A stretch of 64,000 nucleotides of DNA from Endomicrobium sp. (GCA_031260705.1 JAISLA010000004.1:23068-87067), one strand, 5' to 3'. Positions 1 through 9,698 are shown, counted from the first letter of the stretch. A program made the numbers and translations. The notes: generated by a model from the sequence alone, not told the origin.

Positions 1-1213
1 AGACGCTTTCAGAGTCCACCGCATACCTTATGCTGTTGTAGGTACGCTGCGGTTTTATGACCGCGCGGAGATTAAAGATGTCATAGCTTACTTAAAACTT
101 ATACACAACCCTAACGACAATGTGAGTTTTAAAAGAATTATAAATGTTCCCAGAAGAGGAATCGGAAAAACGTCTATAGAATCGCTCGAGAAATTTGCGC
201 AGCTTAAAAACATGTCTATCTGGCAGTCCGTGCCTTTTGCGCAGGATGCGGGTTTAGCCAAGATACCCGTAAAAGCTTTAAATTCTTTTGCGCAGTTTAT
301 AAAAGATTTTTCCGTATTGAAAGACAGCGGTTCCGTTAAACTGATAGCCGAAAAAGTCATAGCAGATTCCGGATATTTAAAAGAACTTGAGGTGGAAAAC
401 ACGCCCGAATCGAAAGTAAAAATAGGAAATATGCAAGAATTGATATCCGCTGTTGATGACTTTGAAACCCGTTCGCCGGATAAATCGCTTGCCGAATATT
501 TGACACAGATTGCCTTGATAAACAGTGCAGATTCTCCTGACGAATCAAAAGGAAAAGTTACTTTAATGACTTTGCATTTAGCTAAAGGACTGGAATTTGA
601 TAATGTTTTCATCTGCGGACTTGAAGAAAGATTGTTTCCTATAGGTGAATCCGTTTTTAATGACAAAGAATTGGAAGAGGAAAGAAGACTTATGTATGTG
701 GGAATGACAAGAGCGAAAAAACGTTTGTATTTGTGCTGGTCGACAGAAAGAAAAGTTTACGGTAAGACAATGTGGAATATACCGTCACGCTTTATTGAGG
801 AAGCGGGATTTAAAGACGAGTCTGCCGAAATGGAACAAAACCGAAGCCAGAATTTTCAAAACAGATTAAGTCAAGAATTTAACGGAATAATACAGAGCAA
901 CGGGTTCAGTCGGGGACAAAATTCCCGAAGTTTTAATAAAAAATCTTTTAAAGCCGAAATAGTATATACAAATGCCGAGAGTTGCGGTTATATGCCGTCC
1001 GAAAGCGAGATAACAAAAGACGAGCAGCTTGATAATCCCGCTGGAGATTTGAATCCGTACAAAATAGGAACGGCGGTCTCGCATCCCGTTTTCGGCAGAG
1101 GAAAAATTATTGAAAAAAACGGTGTGGGGAACGATTTAAAACTTGTAGTTTTATTTGAAACCGGGCAGTGGAAAAAACTGCTTGCAAGAATAGCCAATCT
1201 CACTTTGATCTAA
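1..1213 (+). CDS. UvrD/PcrA-type DNA helicase, C-terminal part (5' end outside window)
   Basis: Superfamily 1 3'-5' helicase acting in DNA repair and replication-fork processing. The frame is already open at base 2, and the first codons read through 'GTLRFYDRAEIKDVIAYLKL', a hallmark of UvrD/PcrA, so the ORF-track start at 122 is internal. Helicase motif V (TLHLAKGLEF, near base 565) and motif VI (YVGMTRAKK, near base 700) are intact. The last ~50 residues (SHPVFGRGKIIEKNG...) form the small Tudor-like C-terminal domain of PcrA, which contacts RNA polymerase in Bacillus. About 400 residues are visible; the Walker A half of the protein lies upstream of the window. Family assignment is firm; UvrD versus PcrA cannot be separated without the N-terminus. 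Confidence 0.93.
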   Translation, partial: DAFRVHRIPYAVVGTLRFYDRAEIKDVIAYLKLIHNPNDNVSFKRIINVPRRGIGKTSIESLEKFAQLKNMSIWQSVPFAQDAGLAKIPVKALNSFAQFIKDFSVLKDSGSVKLIAEKVIADSGYLKELEVENTPESKVKIGNMQELISAVDDFETRSPDKSLAEYLTQIALINSADSPDESKGKVTLMTLHLAKGLEFDNVFICGLEERLFPIGESVFNDKELEEERRLMYVGMTRAKKRLYLCWSTERKVYGKTMWNIPSRFIEEAGFKDESAEMEQNRSQNFQNRLSQEFNGIIQSNGFSRGQNSRSFNKKSFKAEIVYTNAESCGYMPSESEITKDEQLDNPAGDLNPYKIGTAVSHPVFGRGKIIEKNGVGNDLKLVVLFETGQWKKLLARIANLTLI

Positions 1214-1534
1214 TATTGCGGATTTCCATGCAAGTCCCGGAGCTGCCGGGAGACCTTAAGGATTAAAGATACCATTAACTGTCTGCCGAAAGACAGCGTA
1301 ATTGCATTGTTCCCGTTCCGAACTTCCGTCGTATTTAGCAGTTTCAGGGCATCTGTCCGTAATTATTTTAAGCTGCTTAAAAAGACTATTGCCGCAGTCA
1401 AACGTATCGTTAATTTTTCTCCCGCATGGATATATATGTCTCTTTGACGGTGATTTTATAAAATTTCAGCAATTTTATAAAATGTCTGAATGGATTTTAA
1501 AAAATACTTCCGCATTGCTGAAAAAAATGTAAAA
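1214..1534. other. Gene-poor stretch downstream of the helicase
   Basis: No supported gene. A G+C-rich inverted repeat (TCCCGG-AGCTG-CCGGGA) lies about 20 bases after the helicase stop but lacks a T run, so it is not a convincing terminator. The 76-codon ORF at 1302-1532 has no recognisable protein features. The start of the broken nucleosidase gene that follows may lie in here. Confidence 0.4.
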
Positions 1535-1905
1535 CCAAACTGTATTATATGCCAAAGTTTTGATATTTCGCTCTTTGCAGACAAAACTTCCAGCGGGCTT
1601 TTTGTCAAATATGCAGATGTCGGCGATGCGACCATTATATTGCTTTAAAAAATAATTTTCTTGCGGGCAACGCAATCCTGCATTTAGAAAACATAAAATG
1701 TAAAAACATTTTTCTTTTCGGAAGATGCGTCGGTTCTTTAGCGCTGGAATCAAATTTTTCAGATTGGTTTAGAGAAAAAAAAATATCGGCTGTAGATATG
1801 GAATCTTCAATAATTTTGTCTGTGGCAAAAGAAATAAAGAGAAAAACTGCCGCGTCAAGAAAAAAACTCGCAGATATGATTTTAAGGTTCTGCAATGAAA
1901 AATAA
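1535..1905 (+). pseudogene. Remnant of a nucleoside phosphorylase / MTA-SAH nucleosidase family gene
   Basis: No start or full-length ORF. In frame 1 the bases 1621-1905 read '...FLAGNAILHLENIKCKNIFLFGRC', then 'ISAVDMESSIILSVAKE' and a stop. 'VDMES' is the purine/uridine phosphorylase superfamily motif in which the Glu contacts the ribose, and 'KNIFLFGRC' resembles the strand before the phosphate-binding Gly loop. A preceding piece in another frame (near 1550-1635) adds upstream sequence, and the distance between the two motifs is far too short, so there is both a frameshift and an internal deletion. Its stop codon overlaps the ATG of the following radical-SAM remnant, suggesting the two were once one operon. 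Motif-based identification only; the exact subfamily is not known. Confidence 0.45.
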
Positions 1906-3213
1906 TCCGGAAAATTTAACCGAGGACAAGGTTTTTAAAAATAGGTTTCCCAATTTCGGCATCAATAAGTCCAGAGAAATATTGCGACTGTTAAATGAAA
2001 TATCAAAAATTGAAAAGATAAAAATTGAGAGTCTTTTGAATGATTTTCACAGAAAAGACTATAAATCAGTCAAAGAGTTTTTTCTCAAACGTAAATACCC
2101 CGGGACTTTCGGCAAAATTTCCTTAAATTCTTTTTATCTGCCTAAATATGAAACTGATATTTTGTTAAAAGCTGATTTAAGATCCCGGAAATTTTATCCG
2201 AAAAATATTTACTACGAATCAGACGCTGGTATAACTCCGCTTTTTGAGAGAGTTAAAACATTATTTCCAGATTCAAAATGTGCCGAAAATAGAGTCGTTA
2301 AAAAGTTTCATAAAAAATAATTCTTTTACCGTACAAGACTATAATAACCGCAACAGCAATCTGTTTATTGTAAAGGAAAAATATGATTTTTTTAAAAAAT
2401 ATCCCTGTACTTCCGAAGTTGTAAACTGCGGGTATTCGGTTATGAATTTGGATGTGGGCTTGCATATACGACTGCAGCTATTGTCTTTTGCGGGGATATC
2501 AAAATTTAGCCGGTATCGTCATACCTTATAATATTGAAGATTATCTTTGCGATGAAAAAATTGAGAGTTCGATAAAAGAGTTTTTTAATTTTAAAAGAAT
2601 AGGAAGTGGCGAATTTACAGATTCATTAATTTTTGGCGATATTACAAGATTTTCAACAAAAATAATCGGCTACTTTAAAAAAAAGAATGATATCTTTTTT
2701 GAATTTAAGACAAAAAGCGCAAATATCAAAAATCTGCTTGAAAGCGGAGGAAAAGAAAATATTGTTGTTGCATGGAGCGCAAATTCAATAAGAATCAGCA
2801 AAGCCAACGAATTTAAAACTCCGCTAATTAGAGAAAGGCTCGAAGCAGCAAAAGAATGCGCTTTAAGCGGTTTCAGCACAGCTTTTCATTTTGATCCGAT
2901 AATTTATTATGACAACTGGAAACAGGGATATAGAGAAACAATAGATATGGTTTTTGACACCGTGCCAAATTACAGCATACAGCATAAAGTGGATAAGTCT
3001 GGGATCTTTGAGAATGCCGTCGGCACAGAAAACGGTTATTGAAAACCGTTTTCCCGGTACCGAAATACTAAACGGCGAACTTCTTTTAGAACAAGGCTCT
3101 AAATTGAAATGTATAAATACTTAAACCGGATTATTAAATCAAAAAAATCAAGAGCCGTAGTATATCTGTGCATGGAAGACAGTCAAGTGTGGAAAGCAGT
3201 GTTCGAAGCTTAA
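1895..3213 (+). pseudogene. Spore-photoproduct-lyase-like radical SAM gene, broken by three frame changes
   Basis: The coding track passes from frame 2 (1895 to ~2300) to frame 3 (~2290-2450), frame 1 (~2450-3045), then continues across one stop and another shift to a taa at 3211-3213. Stitched together it gives about 430 residues. The radical SAM cluster signature C-x3-C-x2-C (CIYDCSYC) is intact near base 2460, preceded by VVNCGYSVMN and followed by LLRGYQN, the arrangement seen in SplB-like proteins. The C-terminal piece reads FPGTEILNGELLLEQG and then RAVVYLCMED. SplB proteins reverse thymine-thymine spore photoproduct; related radical SAM proteins occur in non-sporulating bacteria with unclear roles. 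Several independent frame changes argue for real decay rather than one read error. Confidence 0.75.
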
Positions 3214-3259
3214 TTCTCAAAGAACTGAATTTTTCAAACTTATTACCGGAACAGTCGGT

Positions 3260-4363
3260 TTACCCGCGTTCCAATATTATCACTGCTATTTCGCTTGTGT
3301 TAAATAACCTCATCGGCGGTCCCCATAAGCGCGTTCCAGAAGTTATGTACATAACCGCATCGTTATTATAATATAAACCGTAATGGTATTTCATTAAATA
3401 TTTTCTCGCTATTTCAACAGGCGGAATCTGTCCCGCATGGGTATGTCCTGAAAGCTGTATTATTTTTATATCGTTATGTTTTGAAGCTTCGTCAAAAGAT
3501 TTCGGGTCATGGCTTAAAAAAATTACGGGATAATTTTTATTCACCTCGGCAAAAACTTTTGAAATTTTTTCAGGTTTGTCGCAGTCTATATAGTTGATAC
3601 CCGCCACATTAATCAGATTTTCAACCAAAACGCTTTCGTTCTGAAGGGCTTTAAATCCCAATTTTTCAAGCATTGAAAAATACGACTCAATGCCCGTATA
3701 ATATTCATGGTTTCCCGAGACGGCAAAAACGCCGTATTTTGCTTTTAATTTTTCAAAACCGTATTTAACATATTTGCCGTTTTTGTTAAGATCAGTATCC
3801 ATTACATCGCCCGTAATAACTATCATATCGGGTTTAAAAGACACAGCCTTATCAAAAATTTTGTTCATAATTTCAGACGAAGTAAACGAACTGATATGTA
3901 TGTCTGAAAGCTGTACTATTTTCAAGGAATCGACTGGGAGCTGCGGAACTTTTATTTTTATTTCTTTTACGTTAAATATAAACGCAAAATTCAACAAAGA
4001 CCAGACCGATGCTGCCATACTTAAAATTACAGCTGTCAGAGTTGAATAATATCTCAAATTTCTGACTTTAAACACTAAATTAACCGAATTCAATATATCG
4101 TTTGTGGCAAGAAAAGAGAACATTATTGCGCAGATTCCCATGCATATAAATCCAAATGTCCCTATTGCGGACATAAATGGAATTTTGTTATGGCCGGCGG
4201 CAAGCGAAAGAAGGCTTATAATTCCGAAAGTAGCAAATGTCACATATAAATAGGTACTGTAAGGTCTGCGGATATTTAAACCTGAATTCACGCGCCATGC
4301 AATATAAAGATATCCGGTTAAGTATATTGCTAGTATCGTTAAAATCGTTAAAATAGACATCAT
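3260..4363 (-). CDS. Membrane-anchored metallophosphoesterase (YkuE-like)
   Basis: 367 residues. Four predicted membrane segments occupy roughly residues 3-24, 38-57, 62-86 and 109-130, followed by a calcineurin-like phosphoesterase domain. All metal-binding motifs are present: DIH (154), GDVMD (185), GNHE (217), SHDP (284) and GHTHAGQ (306). The family hydrolyses phosphoesters with a two-metal centre; related membrane-bound members such as LpxH/YkuE-like proteins act at the cytoplasmic face of the envelope, and the substrate here is unknown. The ATG overlaps the stop of the upstream DUF4416 gene (ATGA), so the two are probably translationally coupled. Intact, with no sign of decay. Confidence 0.9.
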   Translation of the reverse strand: MMSILTILTILAIYLTGYLYIAWRVNSGLNIRRPYSTYLYVTFATFGIISLLSLAAGHNKIPFMSAIGTFGFICMGICAIMFSFLATNDILNSVNLVFKVRNLRYYSTLTAVILSMAASVWSLLNFAFIFNVKEIKIKVPQLPVDSLKIVQLSDIHISSFTSSEIMNKIFDKAVSFKPDMIVITGDVMDTDLNKNGKYVKYGFEKLKAKYGVFAVSGNHEYYTGIESYFSMLEKLGFKALQNESVLVENLINVAGINYIDCDKPEKISKVFAEVNKNYPVIFLSHDPKSFDEASKHNDIKIIQLSGHTHAGQIPPVEIARKYLMKYHYGLYYNNDAVMYITSGTRLWGPPMRLFNTSEIAVIILERG

Positions 4364-4887
4364 GCCGTTCTCAACTGTTCTATGAGATCTTTTCGCGCTT
4401 TCAAAAGAAATTCCTTTGCTGGGTTAGAAAAGTAATCGGGATATGACCATGGAAGTTTAACAACTTCGGGTTTTTTATATATCGCTGTGACTTCTCCGTA
4501 TATACCGTCGGAGAGATAAATTCTATGGCTGTAATCTTTTGTCGTAGCGAGAATAATGTTTGCAGGAGTTATATACCCGGGATCAATATTTATCCGTCTT
4601 TTGTTGTTTACAGAAAAGCTGTCTTCGGTTGAGTTTGTAAAAATTTTTATTCCGGCAATATCGGCAGCAGTTATTAATTTTTTAAACGAAATCCAAAAAC
4701 GTTTCAAATTATTGCCCATTTCGGGATTATAGTAATCCGAAAAGTCAAAAGGCATAACAACGCTTGTCAAATCAATTTCACCGAATTTTTTTTCAAGTAC
4801 TGCAAGTGTTTTTTGTTCTATTTCTACACCTGAGGAAATTATGCCGCAGAACAATTTCACTTTTTTCGGCGCTCCTATAACACCCAT
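4360..4887 (-). CDS. DUF4416 family protein
   Basis: 175 residues, the normal length for DUF4416, a family of unknown function found in Elusimicrobia, Omnitrophica, Nitrospirae and Deltaproteobacteria. Diagnostic stretches are '[20 protein letters not shown]' followed by KDYSHRIYL and the N-terminal '[11 protein letters not shown]'. No membrane segment or signal peptide, so probably cytoplasmic. It is the first gene of a two-gene unit with the metallophosphoesterase (4-base ATGA overlap). Family recognition is confident; there is no basis for a biochemical role. Confidence 0.85.
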   Translation of the reverse strand: MGVIGAPKKVKLFCGIISSGVEIEQKTLAVLEKKFGEIDLTSVVMPFDFSDYYNPEMGNNLKRFWISFKKLITAADIAGIKIFTNSTEDSFSVNNKRRINIDPGYITPANIILATTKDYSHRIYLSDGIYGEVTAIYKKPEVVKLPWSYPDYFSNPAKEFLLKARKDLIEQLRTA

Positions 4888-5427
4888 TCTTCCCGCTCCT
4901 GATCATTTTTGTTTTATGCAGAGACAGTTTACTATAAAGCATTAAAATTGTAAAATATACATGATACATGTTAAGTTTTAGATATTGAGAGCTGTTAAGA
5001 GACTTTTAAATCCAGTACACGATTATATTTGACGACGGGAAGGTTGGAAAAGTATAAGGATATTATAAGTGAAAAAATTAATGTGTTGTTTTTTTTACTA
5101 CGTTGTGTTTTTTCGGTTGCAATAAAAGGAGGAACCCTGTAGGATGTAGTCCCGCTGGTCTTGGAACTAATGCTAAAGCTGGTGCTGCTGATGCTGAAAT
5201 TCCTGCTGGAATTGCGGAGAAATTTGATTGGCTCTTATCGTGTTCTTTTCATGGAATTCCGAATGGGTAGCTGGTCCTACGGTAGCAGTTTTATTTTGTA
5301 GTTGTTGTAAATGTTGCTGTTGCGGAAAACAGTTATCGGGTACTCCTAAAGCTACTTCTTCTGCATAAAAAATGGAATTTAATACTGTAAAATGCTTAAA
5401 TTTAAAACGCAAATAAAATAGTAGAAG
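4888..5427. other. Gene-poor stretch, probably decayed sequence
   Basis: No intact gene. The plus strand carries a lipoprotein-like start (gtgaaaaaattaatgtg near 5069) and a composition rich in Ala codons (readable in one frame as NAKAGAADAEIPAGIAEKF near 5170-5230), but stops interrupt every frame. The antisense ORF 5173-5562 is Gln/His/Leu-rich and looks like a shadow. I read this as remnants of a small exported protein gene, without being able to name a family. Confidence 0.3.
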
Positions 5428-5778
5428 ATGTATTGTAGTCAAAAAAGTTTTAAAATGAAGAGAGAGAAAAAACGTCGAGTATCTGATAATCTGGAAAACG
5501 CCCAGGAGGAGATTAGAAGGCTGAATGCTAATAAGGTTAGGCAACGGGAATTGCAGAGACAAGAGATTGAAAAAGAGAATAATAGGCTAAGTCAAGAGAT
5601 AAAAATGCGGGAAGATAATATTATGTTTCTGTCTTATTATACGGACCAACAGAAAAAGATGATAAAATTGTTGTCAATAGCTCCTTCTGAGAAAAACACT
5701 TGGACTAAAATAAAAAAAATGGTTAGATCCATATTGAATAATGTTTTATTTAAGCGCTTGGCGCTTGTACGGGCATGA
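5428..5778 (+). CDS. Hypothetical coiled-coil protein
   Basis: 116 residues, very rich in Lys, Arg, Glu, Gln and Asn; residues ~12-65 (KREKKRRVSDNLENAQEEI... then QEIEKENNRLSQEI) show the spacing of a coiled coil. The tail is basic (KIKKMVRSILNN). I recognise no family, there is no strong ribosome binding site, and flanking sequence on both sides looks degraded, so this may be a surviving fragment. An internal ATG ten codons in (MKREKK) is an alternative start. Confidence 0.35.
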   Translation: MYCSQKSFKMKREKKRRVSDNLENAQEEIRRLNANKVRQRELQRQEIEKENNRLSQEIKMREDNIMFLSYYTDQQKKMIKLLSIAPSEKNTWTKIKKMVRSILNNVLFKRLALVRA

Positions 5779-5977
5779 TATCGCTGTAGTGACCTAAAAG
5801 AGGCGGAATTCTTTTACGGCGGGGTATTGCCTTTGGAAAATCTGTGAAAAAACTAAAGCTCTTCACGATTATTTCTAAAGTCAGAGTACGTGTTGATTTC
5901 TGCGGGTATGTGTCCGGCGATTGGAAAATGGTTACGTTTGTTTACTGCGCTAAAAACGGTTAAAATAAAGATTTACA

Positions 5978-6445
5978 ATGAAAAAATTTTTTTTAACGGT
6001 ATTTTTTACATTAATCTTTGCGGCAGATATTTTTTGTTTCGGGGATTTTACCGAAAAAACTGACTATTTTGTAGAGTTTCAGGAAAAATCGCCAGGCATG
6101 TCGGCAGTACTGCATGTCAATTTCGTAAGCGTTATTCCAGAACCTAAAGAAGCGGAAGAAATAGTGAAACAACAGTTAAAAATATACGGAAATATGCCCG
6201 CGGCAAATAAAAAAACGCCGAAGTATAAGAATATTATCGGCTCGGCATGGCATATAAATAAAGCGGATCCTGCAAATCCCGTAAAGATTAAATTTCAAAA
6301 AGACTTAGCTGCTTACGTATGGCTTGGCAAGACAAGAAAAATTGTAGCATTTCCTGATTATATATCTTTCTTAAAAAAAGAAAAAAACAGCAAAAAGCTT
6401 AAATATAAAGAATCTAAAAAGCGCTTACAAGAGGCAGAAGGTTGA
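5978..6445 (+). CDS. Hypothetical secreted protein
   Basis: 155 residues. A clear Sec signal peptide (MKKFFLTVFFTLIFAADIFC) precedes a mature domain of ~135 residues with no cysteines after cleavage, a moderately basic composition and a Lys-rich C-terminus (KKEKNSKKLKYKESKKRL). The Cys at residue 20 could be a lipoprotein lipidation site, but the preceding residues DIF do not match a good lipobox. No family recognised. It converges on thiC, whose stop lies 18 bases away, so it is probably a single-gene transcript. Confidence 0.6.
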   Translation: MKKFFLTVFFTLIFAADIFCFGDFTEKTDYFVEFQEKSPGMSAVLHVNFVSVIPEPKEAEEIVKQQLKIYGNMPAANKKTPKYKNIIGSAWHINKADPANPVKIKFQKDLAAYVWLGKTRKIVAFPDYISFLKKEKNSKKLKYKESKKRLQEAEG

Positions 6446-6463
6446 GACGCTATTTGCTTTGTT

Positions 6464-7729
6464 TTACTCGTCTCTCATGGCGCAGAACTCTCCGCACATT
6501 GTACATACGTCTTCCTGTTGCGGCGGAAGTTTTTCTCTTTCTCTTGCAAATTTTATGGGATCTATGCAGAATTCTTTTTGTTTTTCCCAGTTTCTTGCTT
6601 TACGCCATTTGGACATTTCGGCATCGCGTTCGCTTGCGCCTTTAACGCTTTTAACAATATCTGCGGCGTGCCCGGCAATTCTTGCGGCGATAACGCCTTC
6701 GCTGACATCCTCAACGTCAGGAAGTCTTAAATGTTCGGCAGGAGTGACATAGCAGATAAAATCGACTCCGTAAGATGCCGCCAATGCACCGCCGATTGCA
6801 GAGGTTATATGGTCATAACCCGCGGCTATATCGGTTACCAACGGTCCTAAAAAGTAAAGCGGCGCTCCGTGTCCCAATCTTTTTGCAATAGTTACGTTTG
6901 CTTCAATTTGGTTCAGAGGAACATGTCCCGGACCTTCTATCATGGACTGAACGCCCGCTTTTCTCGCTTTTAAAACAAGCTCGCCCAAAACTGAGAGTTC
7001 GGCAAGTTGCGGTCCGTCTGAAGCATCAAACGCACAGCCTGGCCTGAATCCGTCACCGAGACTCAGTGTAACATCATATTTTTTTGCTATTTTCAAAAGT
7101 CTGTCGTAATTCTCAAATAAAGGATTCTCTTTTCCGGTCGCATTTATACACTTAACCAAAAAAGATCCGCCTCTGCTTACAACACCCGCAAGCCTCTTTT
7201 GACGATTTAATATTTCTACGGTATCTTTATTAATTCCACAGTGAACGGTAATAAAATCCACACCTTGCTGCGCTTGTTCCTCTATAATGTCAAATAACAA
7301 CTCGCTATCTATTTCAGATATTTTTTTACCTTTTGCAACCGTTTTGCAGGCAGCTTCGTAAACAGGCACTGTTCCTACCTGTACTGGCGAAGCCTCAAGA
7401 ATTTCTTTTCTTATCTGTTTTAAGTCGCCGCCTGTTGATAAATCCATAACAGCGTCGGCGCCGGCTTTGACGGCGGCATCAAGTTTTGCAAGTTCCTCTG
7501 CAATATCAATATGATCGGGCGAACTGCCGATATTAGCGTTAACTTTTGTTTTTAATCCCTTTCCGACGGCTACTATTTTCTGAAGTTTTCTATTGACATT
7601 TTTGGGTATGACAATGGTCCCGTCAGCAACGCCGGCTCTTATAAATTCTTTGTCTAAATATTCGGCTTGCGCCGCGCTCTTTATCAAACCGTTCGCTTTT
7701 TTATTTTGAGCATCTTCTATTAATGTCAT
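6464..7729 (-). CDS. thiC: Phosphomethylpyrimidine synthase ThiC
   Basis: 421 residues; radical SAM enzyme that rearranges aminoimidazole ribotide (AIR) to HMP-phosphate in thiamine synthesis. The C-terminal cluster motif C-x2-C-x4-C (CTMCGEFCAMRDE) is intact, as are the core stretches 'GADAVMDLSTGGDL' and 'MIEGPGHVPLNQ'. The length is that of the short ThiC form lacking the ~100-residue N-terminal extension of the E. coli enzyme. A good ribosome site (ggagga) precedes the ATG. I saw no TPP riboswitch in the short leader. Upstream on the same strand are a decayed AlbA_2 gene and then thiD2, so thiamine genes were probably one unit before that gene arrived. Confidence 0.97.
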   Translation of the reverse strand: MTLIEDAQNKKANGLIKSAAQAEYLDKEFIRAGVADGTIVIPKNVNRKLQKIVAVGKGLKTKVNANIGSSPDHIDIAEELAKLDAAVKAGADAVMDLSTGGDLKQIRKEILEASPVQVGTVPVYEAACKTVAKGKKISEIDSELLFDIIEEQAQQGVDFITVHCGINKDTVEILNRQKRLAGVVSRGGSFLVKCINATGKENPLFENYDRLLKIAKKYDVTLSLGDGFRPGCAFDASDGPQLAELSVLGELVLKARKAGVQSMIEGPGHVPLNQIEANVTIAKRLGHGAPLYFLGPLVTDIAAGYDHITSAIGGALAASYGVDFICYVTPAEHLRLPDVEDVSEGVIAARIAGHAADIVKSVKGASERDAEMSKWRKARNWEKQKEFCIDPIKFAREREKLPPQQEDVCTMCGEFCAMRDE

Positions 7730-7759
7730 TTTTCCTCCGTTTATATCTTTGTCGCAGCT

Positions 7760-9126
7760 TTAATTTGCACTATATTTTTGATTTTTGCTGCGGGGTTTAT
7801 CCGACACAGTTAACGATAATTTACCTGATTTAACAAGCGGATTCAAAATATATCTCCGGAAATATTCTCTATTTTTAATTTTAATATGATTCTGTATTTC
7901 ACCTCTGGTTTTAGGCAGTTTGCAGAACGAAAGTATCAATTTTTCCATGGTATCATTTATGATAATTTTATCATAGAAATTTATAGGAAAAACAAATTTG
8001 AATATATTTTCATCAAAAATCGTTGGATCATACCTTGCGAAAGTCTTGCAAAATTTATATAACTTTTGAAGTCCTGACCCAAGTTCTTCAACTCTGCCGA
8101 TTTGTCTAAAAAACTTAGCAATGTTGGGATTTTTAGGGTGTGAAGTTAAATTTGAAAGATTTATAATTCCATTTATATATGGTTTATTGCTGTTTTCCGT
8201 AAATTTTTTCTCTTTCTATAATAAATCTGGCAGTCTCTCCGCCAAGATATTCTTTATGCACAATAATATTAGCTATCAACTCGCGAAAAATATTTTCTCT
8301 TAAACTTATTCTTTGTCCTTTTTCAATATAAAAATGCTCAGGCAAATACTTGCGACAAAGTTCATTGCACAAGTATATGCATCTATAAGATTGGTTCTTA
8401 AGTCTAATCTGTCGTCATATCTGTCATAATTGTCAACTCTCTTAATTAAGTCTATCCTAAATGCCGGAACAGCTGCTGCAATAATCTCATCTTTGCCGAA
8501 TAAAAGTATTCCTGCCAGAGTAAAACCTTCTTCTCCCGTCATAGGATCTTTTTGGTATAATGCGGAGGTTCTTAAAAGTTCCATATCTGTCATTTGCTGC
8601 CAATGATGGTCAGTGCCTGTATATTTGCCAGCTTCCTCCTTGCTTTAGCTATTAAATCTGTTCTTAAATCTTCCAATTTCACCGCGGGAAATATTTTGTT
8701 TTCAGAATAAGAACTCTGTTTTCTTATGTATAAGTTTGAAAACTTCTTGGGATGTTATCCGTATATCTAAATTTGTGGAATTATTGCGTATAAATATCTT
8801 TTAGCGCACCTGTGAACCTGAGGAACTTTCCGGCACAGTAATATATAAAATTTTCTTCTCATCTATAAAAATTTCCTCAGGATAGAGACAAACTGTCGGC
8901 GACAATTTTAATGGGTTGTTTACAGCAGTAACGAAGTCTTGTTTAATTGAAGAAATATGTTCTTTGGCAATTCCGATAATATTTCCGCGTTATCTTTAAC
9001 TCCAAGTAAAATGTCTCCGCCTTTCGCATTTAAAAATGCGCATACGGTTTCATACACTGTATTTGATATGCCGCGTATGCATTCTTTAAAACTCTATACG
9101 CGGAAAGCAACTGTTTTATTTTTTTT
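7760..9126 (-). pseudogene. Decayed AlbA_2 / HATPase_c_4 family gene (COG2865-type)
   Basis: Reading the minus strand from ~9126 gives, in changing frames: 'FKECIRGISNTVYETVCAF' and GGDILLGVKDN (AlbA_2, 'Schlafen-like' DNA-binding domain), 'ISSIKQDFVTAVNNPLKL', FIDEKKILYITVPESS, MELLRTSALYQKDPMTGEEG, AAVPAFRIDLIKRVDN, 'RISLRENIFRELIANIIVHKEY' (HATPase_c_4), then PNIAKFFRQIGRVEELGSG and a C-terminal winged-helix piece (TRGEIQNHIKIKNREYF). At least four frameshifts or stops break it, so no functional product is expected. Intact relatives are annotated as putative transcriptional regulators or RecG-like helicases and often sit near mobile or defence genes. It separates thiD2 from thiC. A second member of the family is decayed at 59091-59676. 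Confidence 0.85.
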
Positions 9127-9128
9127 AT

Positions 9129-9698
9129 TCACCGTAGAGACTTCTTTGTCAAAGTGCCGCCGTCCACTCTTTTACATTTCGTCTGCAACAAAAACTTGCT
9201 ATATTTTAAATAAACAGATTTTTCGGCATCGTATGCCATATATCTCTGTTTTTTAAAATCTGCAGATGCTTTTGGAAAAAGAGTTTTTGAATATTCTTCT
9301 AAAACTCTTAAAGATTCCTGCGTCCGTTTAAAATTTGCAGTTATTATACCCGCCAGCTCTTTCTTTGATATTTCCGGCATCTGTCTGCCGGAATCGTCAA
9401 AAGAATCTCTTTCTTTTATAAGTTCGTCATAACTGCTTCTTAAGATTTTATCGACCCTGTGACGAATCCTGCGGATTTTTTTATAAAGGAAACCATCGTT
9501 GAGAATAAAACGCAGAGCGTCTTCAACGACTCTTAAGCCTTCGCGGCAGCGGTTTAAGTTCGCATCTATTATTCTTAGAACTGATTCCCGTTTAAAATTT
9601 TCAGGAATTACATTTTCTATATATCTGGGAACGTCAGACGAAGAAACTTTTATTTTGTCCTTAACTTCGCTCTCCGCTTTACATTTTTTTAGAGCCAT
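9129..9698 (-). CDS. thiD2: ThiD2-domain protein (thiamine biosynthesis)
   Basis: 189 residues, all-helical. Contains the two halves of the ThiD2 fold: 'IDANLNRCREGLRVVEDALR' near residue 43 and 'NFKRTQESLRVLEEYSKTL' near residue 122. ThiD2 is known as an N-terminal extension of some ThiE proteins or as a stand-alone protein, and was reported to phosphorylate HMP-P to HMP-PP, replacing the unrelated ThiD kinase. Here it is stand-alone: no ThiE phosphosynthase domain follows. Its start overlaps the end of rfaE2 by 20 bases. Nearness to thiC supports a thiamine role, though a ThiE partner is not in the window. The ~35-residue N-terminal lead (KCKAESEVKDK) is not part of the domain. Confidence 0.8.
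   Translation of the reverse strand: MALKKCKAESEVKDKIKVSSSDVPRYIENVIPENFKRESVLRIIDANLNRCREGLRVVEDALRFILNDGFLYKKIRRIRHRVDKILRSSYDELIKERDSFDDSGRQMPEISKKELAGIITANFKRTQESLRVLEEYSKTLFPKASADFKKQRYMAYDAEKSVYLKYSKFLLQTKCKRVDGGTLTKKSLR

Noticed and set aside
88-666. Antisense ORF opposite the helicase
   Set aside because: Ser-rich shadow of uvrD/pcrA codons.
1229-1246. Terminator after the helicase gene
   Set aside because: Six-base stem without a following T run.
7730-7760. TPP riboswitch upstream of thiC
   Set aside because: The region between thiC and the upstream pseudogene is ~30 bases and lacks the conserved CTGAGA and related elements.
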